Shown: piece after piece, positions 4,887 to 7,144 of the stretch | How the letters are laid out: every line of letters begins with the position of its first letter | How positions within the stretch are numbered: the first letter of the stretch is position 1 | NCBI GenBank assembly: GCA_934541205.1 | Contig: CAKTDK010000092.1 | Coordinates: forward strand, 1 to 7,144 | Length of the DNA: 7,144 nucleotides | Direction: 5' to 3' | Origin: an uncultured Eubacteriales bacterium | Lineage (GTDB): Bacteria; Bacillota; Clostridia; Oscillospirales; RGIG7773 | Position numbers and translations under genes: made by a program | Notes under the pieces: generated by a model | Databases searched by the model: none | Told to the model about the DNA's origin: nothing | Seen by the model: only the letters and a program-made list of their open reading frames with translations

Positions 4887-6080
4887 TTATTTCTTTACAT
4901 AATTCAACGGACTTACATGATTTCCGTTCTTATATATTGTAAGGTGCAAATGATTTCCGGTAGAATAGCCCGAAGTTCCTACAAACGCAATAACGTCGCC
5001 CTGATTTACATACTGACCGTTTTTAACATTAAGAGAGTTGCAATGTCCGTAAAGCGACATGATTCCGCCGCCATGATTTATAATTACGCAGTTTCCGAAT
5101 CCTCCGTACCATGTTGCTTTAACAACAGTTCCCGCAGCAACCGTGCGTATATTTGTTCCTTTAGGCGCAGGCAGGTCAATACCGTTATGGAACTCCTTTT
5201 TATGTGACAATGGGTTTGTTCTGTATCCGTACCCTGACGAAATTGTCTTATAATTTGACGGAAGCGGCCAAATAAAATCTCCTCCGCTATATTCTGAGTT
5301 CTGTCCTCCAAGTTCGCGGTACAGCGCTTCTATTTCCGACTGCAATTGTTTTTTTGCATCTTCGGACTCTTTTATTGCCTTTTCAAGTTCCTTCTGGTCG
5401 CTCAAAAGAGCAGAAATCGTATCTTCCGCTTTAGCACTCTTTTGTTCAAGGCTCTTTTTAAGTTCTTCTTTCTGGCTTGTATACATTTCAAGATTGCTTT
5501 TTGAAGCCTTCAAAGATGATACTGTTTCATCAAGAGCAGTCTGAGCTTTATCCATATCCTTCAAAATATTATCATTGTAAGAGAGATGATATGAAATAAG
5601 GTCAAGTCTTGACAGAAAATCCGAAAAACTCTTTGTACCGAAAATCATTTCAAGATATGAATCGTCTCCGTATTCGAAAGACATTCTTACCATCTCGTCA
5701 AATAATTTCTGCTGTTTTTCGCACTCTTCCTTTAATTGTTCCACTTCAATTTCCTTATCAGAAATCTGCTGCGTATATTGTGAAATCAAATTTTCCGTAG
5801 TTGAAATTTCCTGATTCAATACAGATATTTCTGAATCCAACTGGCGTTTTTCCTGCATTTTTGAATTTTTACTTGAAACCGTAGAATTCAGCGAACTCTG
5901 CAATTTCTTGCGTTCGTTCTGAATTTTTGAAAGAGAATCTTCAAGGGTTTGTATCTGCGATGAATTTGCGGCACTTACATTTTCCGATAATAATGTTACG
6001 TTTGCTGATAAAAATGTAAAAGTAAGTATGCAGCAGGCAGCAAACGATATTGCCCTGTATATTATATTTCTTTTCTTCAT
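4887..6080 (-). CDS. secreted coiled-coil M23 peptidoglycan endopeptidase (PcsB/CwlO/EnvC type)
   Basis: This 397-residue protein has a signal peptide (about 1-37, KKR then a hydrophobic stretch ending NVSA), a long coiled coil (about 40-255) interrupted by the hinge MIFGTKSFSDFLSRLDLIS (145-163), and a LytM/M23 domain (about 268-397). Zinc ligands are intact: His298 and Asp302 (HNGID) and His379; His346 (YGH) and His377 (HLH) are the expected catalytic histidines, so it should be an active hydrolase, unlike degenerate EnvC. The family cuts peptide cross-bridges of the wall and is held inactive by its coiled coil until FtsEX engages it. It sits 38 nt after ftsX, with AAGGAAAGGCAGG as ribosome site, which supports an FtsX partner role. 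The usual TGPHLHFE motif is TGNHLHLT here, a mild variation. Confidence 0.95.
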   Translation of the reverse strand: MKKRNIIYRAISFAACCILTFTFLSANVTLLSENVSAANSSQIQTLEDSLSKIQNERKKLQSSLNSTVSSKNSKMQEKRQLDSEISVLNQEISTTENLISQYTQQISDKEIEVEQLKEECEKQQKLFDEMVRMSFEYGDDSYLEMIFGTKSFSDFLSRLDLISYHLSYNDNILKDMDKAQTALDETVSSLKASKSNLEMYTSQKEELKKSLEQKSAKAEDTISALLSDQKELEKAIKESEDAKKQLQSEIEALYRELGGQNSEYSGGDFIWPLPSNYKTISSGYGYRTNPLSHKKEFHNGIDLPAPKGTNIRTVAAGTVVKATWYGGFGNCVIINHGGGIMSLYGHCNSLNVKNGQYVNQGDVIAFVGTSGYSTGNHLHLTIYKNGNHVSPLNYVKK

Positions 6081-6118
6081 TTTTAATACCTGCCTTTCCT
6101 TAAAACGTTAAACGATTT

Positions 6119-7012
6119 TTATGCTTTAAGATACCTTCTCATGAAAATAGCCGTTCCGACAACACTGAGCAGCAGTCCTGCAAGAATATATGCCGGAATT
6201 ACATAAATACTGAGGTTTGTGAAAGGAATATACTCGACTATACCGTAATCGGCTATTATCTCATTTGTAATATATATGTACGAATACCACTGAACCGCAA
6301 GTGAAATAAGAGATGATATAAGGCCTATAACAATACCCTCAATAACGAACGGCATTGTTATAAAGAAGTTAGTAGCACCTATGTATCTCATTATTTGTAT
6401 TTCTTCTTCACGTGCTTTAACTGCGATTTTTATGGTATTGATAATTACGGAAACAGATACTACAAGCAGTGTCGCCGCAAGAAAAGTGCTGACGAGAAGA
6501 ATAACGCTTTTTACCTTATTTATATTGTCGGCGATATCCTTTCTGTTTTTTACTTTATCAACGCCGTCAATGTTCTGCAGGTTATAAACAAGAACATCTA
6601 CGTCATTGGCGTTTTCATATTCAACCCTGAAAGAATCCGGAAGAGGATTGTTGTCGCTTCCGTAAGTGTCAAAAAGATGTGCATATTCTTCGTCGTAGCG
6701 CTGTTTTTCGATTTTTAAAGATTCTTCTTTTGAAACAAAAGTTACGTTGCTTACCTGCTTTATGTTTCTTATTTCGTTTTCAATGGAATCTATCTTTGCC
6801 TTATCTGCTCCGAGTTCCGCATATACAACAATATCATTAAAATCATCAATCTGATCAATATTATAATTTATATTGACTATAAGCAATGAAAAACTTCCGG
6901 TTATAAGAAGAGCGCTTGCCAGTATAAAAATTGAAGCCCAGCTCATAGCCCCGTGGCGGAAAAAGCCTTTAAGCCCTTCGGAAATAAAATATGTTAATTT
7001 ATATCTTCTCAT
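6119..7012 (-). CDS. ftsX: cell division ABC transporter-like permease FtsX
   Basis: This 297-residue protein has the FtsX layout: cytoplasmic N-terminus (RRYKLTYFISEGLKGFFRHG), first membrane helix (about 24-48), an extracytoplasmic domain (about 50-167), then helices at about 168-193, 222-244 and 268-290. The segment REEEIQIMRYIGATNFFI (201-218) is the strongly conserved cytoplasmic loop and helix of the family. FtsX with the ATPase FtsE does not transport; it passes ATP-driven shape changes to a wall hydrolase outside the membrane, here most likely the M23 protein encoded next. The ATG overlaps the ftsE stop as ATGA, showing translational coupling. The outer domain contacts hydrolase coiled coils in Streptococcus PcsB and Bacillus CwlO systems. 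Confidence 0.96.
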   Translation of the reverse strand: MRRYKLTYFISEGLKGFFRHGAMSWASIFILASALLITGSFSLLIVNINYNIDQIDDFNDIVVYAELGADKAKIDSIENEIRNIKQVSNVTFVSKEESLKIEKQRYDEEYAHLFDTYGSDNNPLPDSFRVEYENANDVDVLVYNLQNIDGVDKVKNRKDIADNINKVKSVILLVSTFLAATLLVVSVSVIINTIKIAVKAREEEIQIMRYIGATNFFITMPFVIEGIVIGLISSLISLAVQWYSYIYITNEIIADYGIVEYIPFTNLSIYVIPAYILAGLLLSVVGTAIFMRRYLKA

Positions 7013-7144
7013 TTGTATGACCCCTTTGGAATATCGCTGACAACATATCCGTCGCCTATGGTAATTACTCTTTGCTGGAATTTATCCACAAGATTTTTTT
7101 CATGCGTTACCACAATTACTGTCTTATTTGCGATCTTATTTATT
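7009..7144 (-). CDS. ftsE: cell division ATP-binding protein FtsE (C-terminal part only)
   Basis: The last 44 codons are visible and the gene continues past the right edge. The visible part reads KTVIVVTHEKNLVDKF, with the switch histidine (H-loop) of ABC ATPases after a hydrophobic strand, then RVITIGDGYVVSD, the usual FtsE ending. The TGA (7011-7009) overlaps the ftsX ATG. Walker A, signature and Walker B motifs lie outside the window. The identification rests on this tail and on the following ftsX gene. Confidence 0.9.
   Translation of the reverse strand, partial: INKIANKTVIVVTHEKNLVDKFQQRVITIGDGYVVSDIPKGSYK

Noticed and set aside
6395..6718. Plus-strand open frame of 107 codons inside ftsX
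   Set aside because: It is antisense to a highly conserved gene and its composition (rich in Phe, Tyr, Ile) is that expected from the reverse strand of an AT-rich gene.

Overview
The window looks like an AT-rich, low-GC Gram-positive chromosome, most likely a clostridial (Firmicutes) relative. The reasons are strong Shine-Dalgarno sites (AAGGAGG), consensus TTGACA/TATAAT promoters, GTG and TTG starts, and the gene order ftsE-ftsX-M23 peptidase-S41 peptidase, which is common in Clostridia. All genes I accept lie on the minus strand, so the biological reading order runs from right to left.

Right part (7144 to 3420): the end of ftsE overlaps ftsX by 4 nt. ftsX is followed by a secreted coiled-coil/M23 peptidoglycan hydrolase of the PcsB/CwlO/EnvC type, a long inverted repeat with a T-rich tail, and a CtpA-type S41 protease closed by a clear intrinsic terminator. 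This is a cell-wall and division housekeeping block: FtsEX is expected to activate the hydrolase across the membrane, and the Ctp protease may process extracytoplasmic proteins.

Centre (3420 to 2125): a tyrosine recombinase with intact catalytic residues has its own likely promoter. It ends 1 nt short of a 378-bp DNA switch (2125-2502). The switch has 98-bp inverted repeats (94/98 identical by my alignment). Each repeat holds a perfect consensus sigma-A promoter (TTGACA, 17 bp, TATAAT) pointing outward and ends in a 24-bp near-palindromic site with an asymmetric CACC core. A third identical site lies inside the switch. Site 1 is inverted relative to sites 2 and 3, which are direct repeats 102 bp apart. 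Inversions among three sites would let zero, one or two promoters face left.

Left part (2124 to 1): the left-facing promoter drives, through a leader of about 200 nt with a GC-rich hairpin, a polytopic O-antigen ligase/polymerase-like protein. A membrane-anchored protein follows, possibly a Wzz-like chain-length partner, and runs off the window edge. These are surface-polysaccharide genes, a classic target of phase variation.

The main proposal is that the recombinase flips the promoter segment and so controls surface polysaccharide in a phase-variable and possibly graded way. The right-facing promoter points antisense into the recombinase gene and could feed back on the switch. The sites and promoters are seen directly. 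The inversion itself, the graded output and the feedback are inferences.
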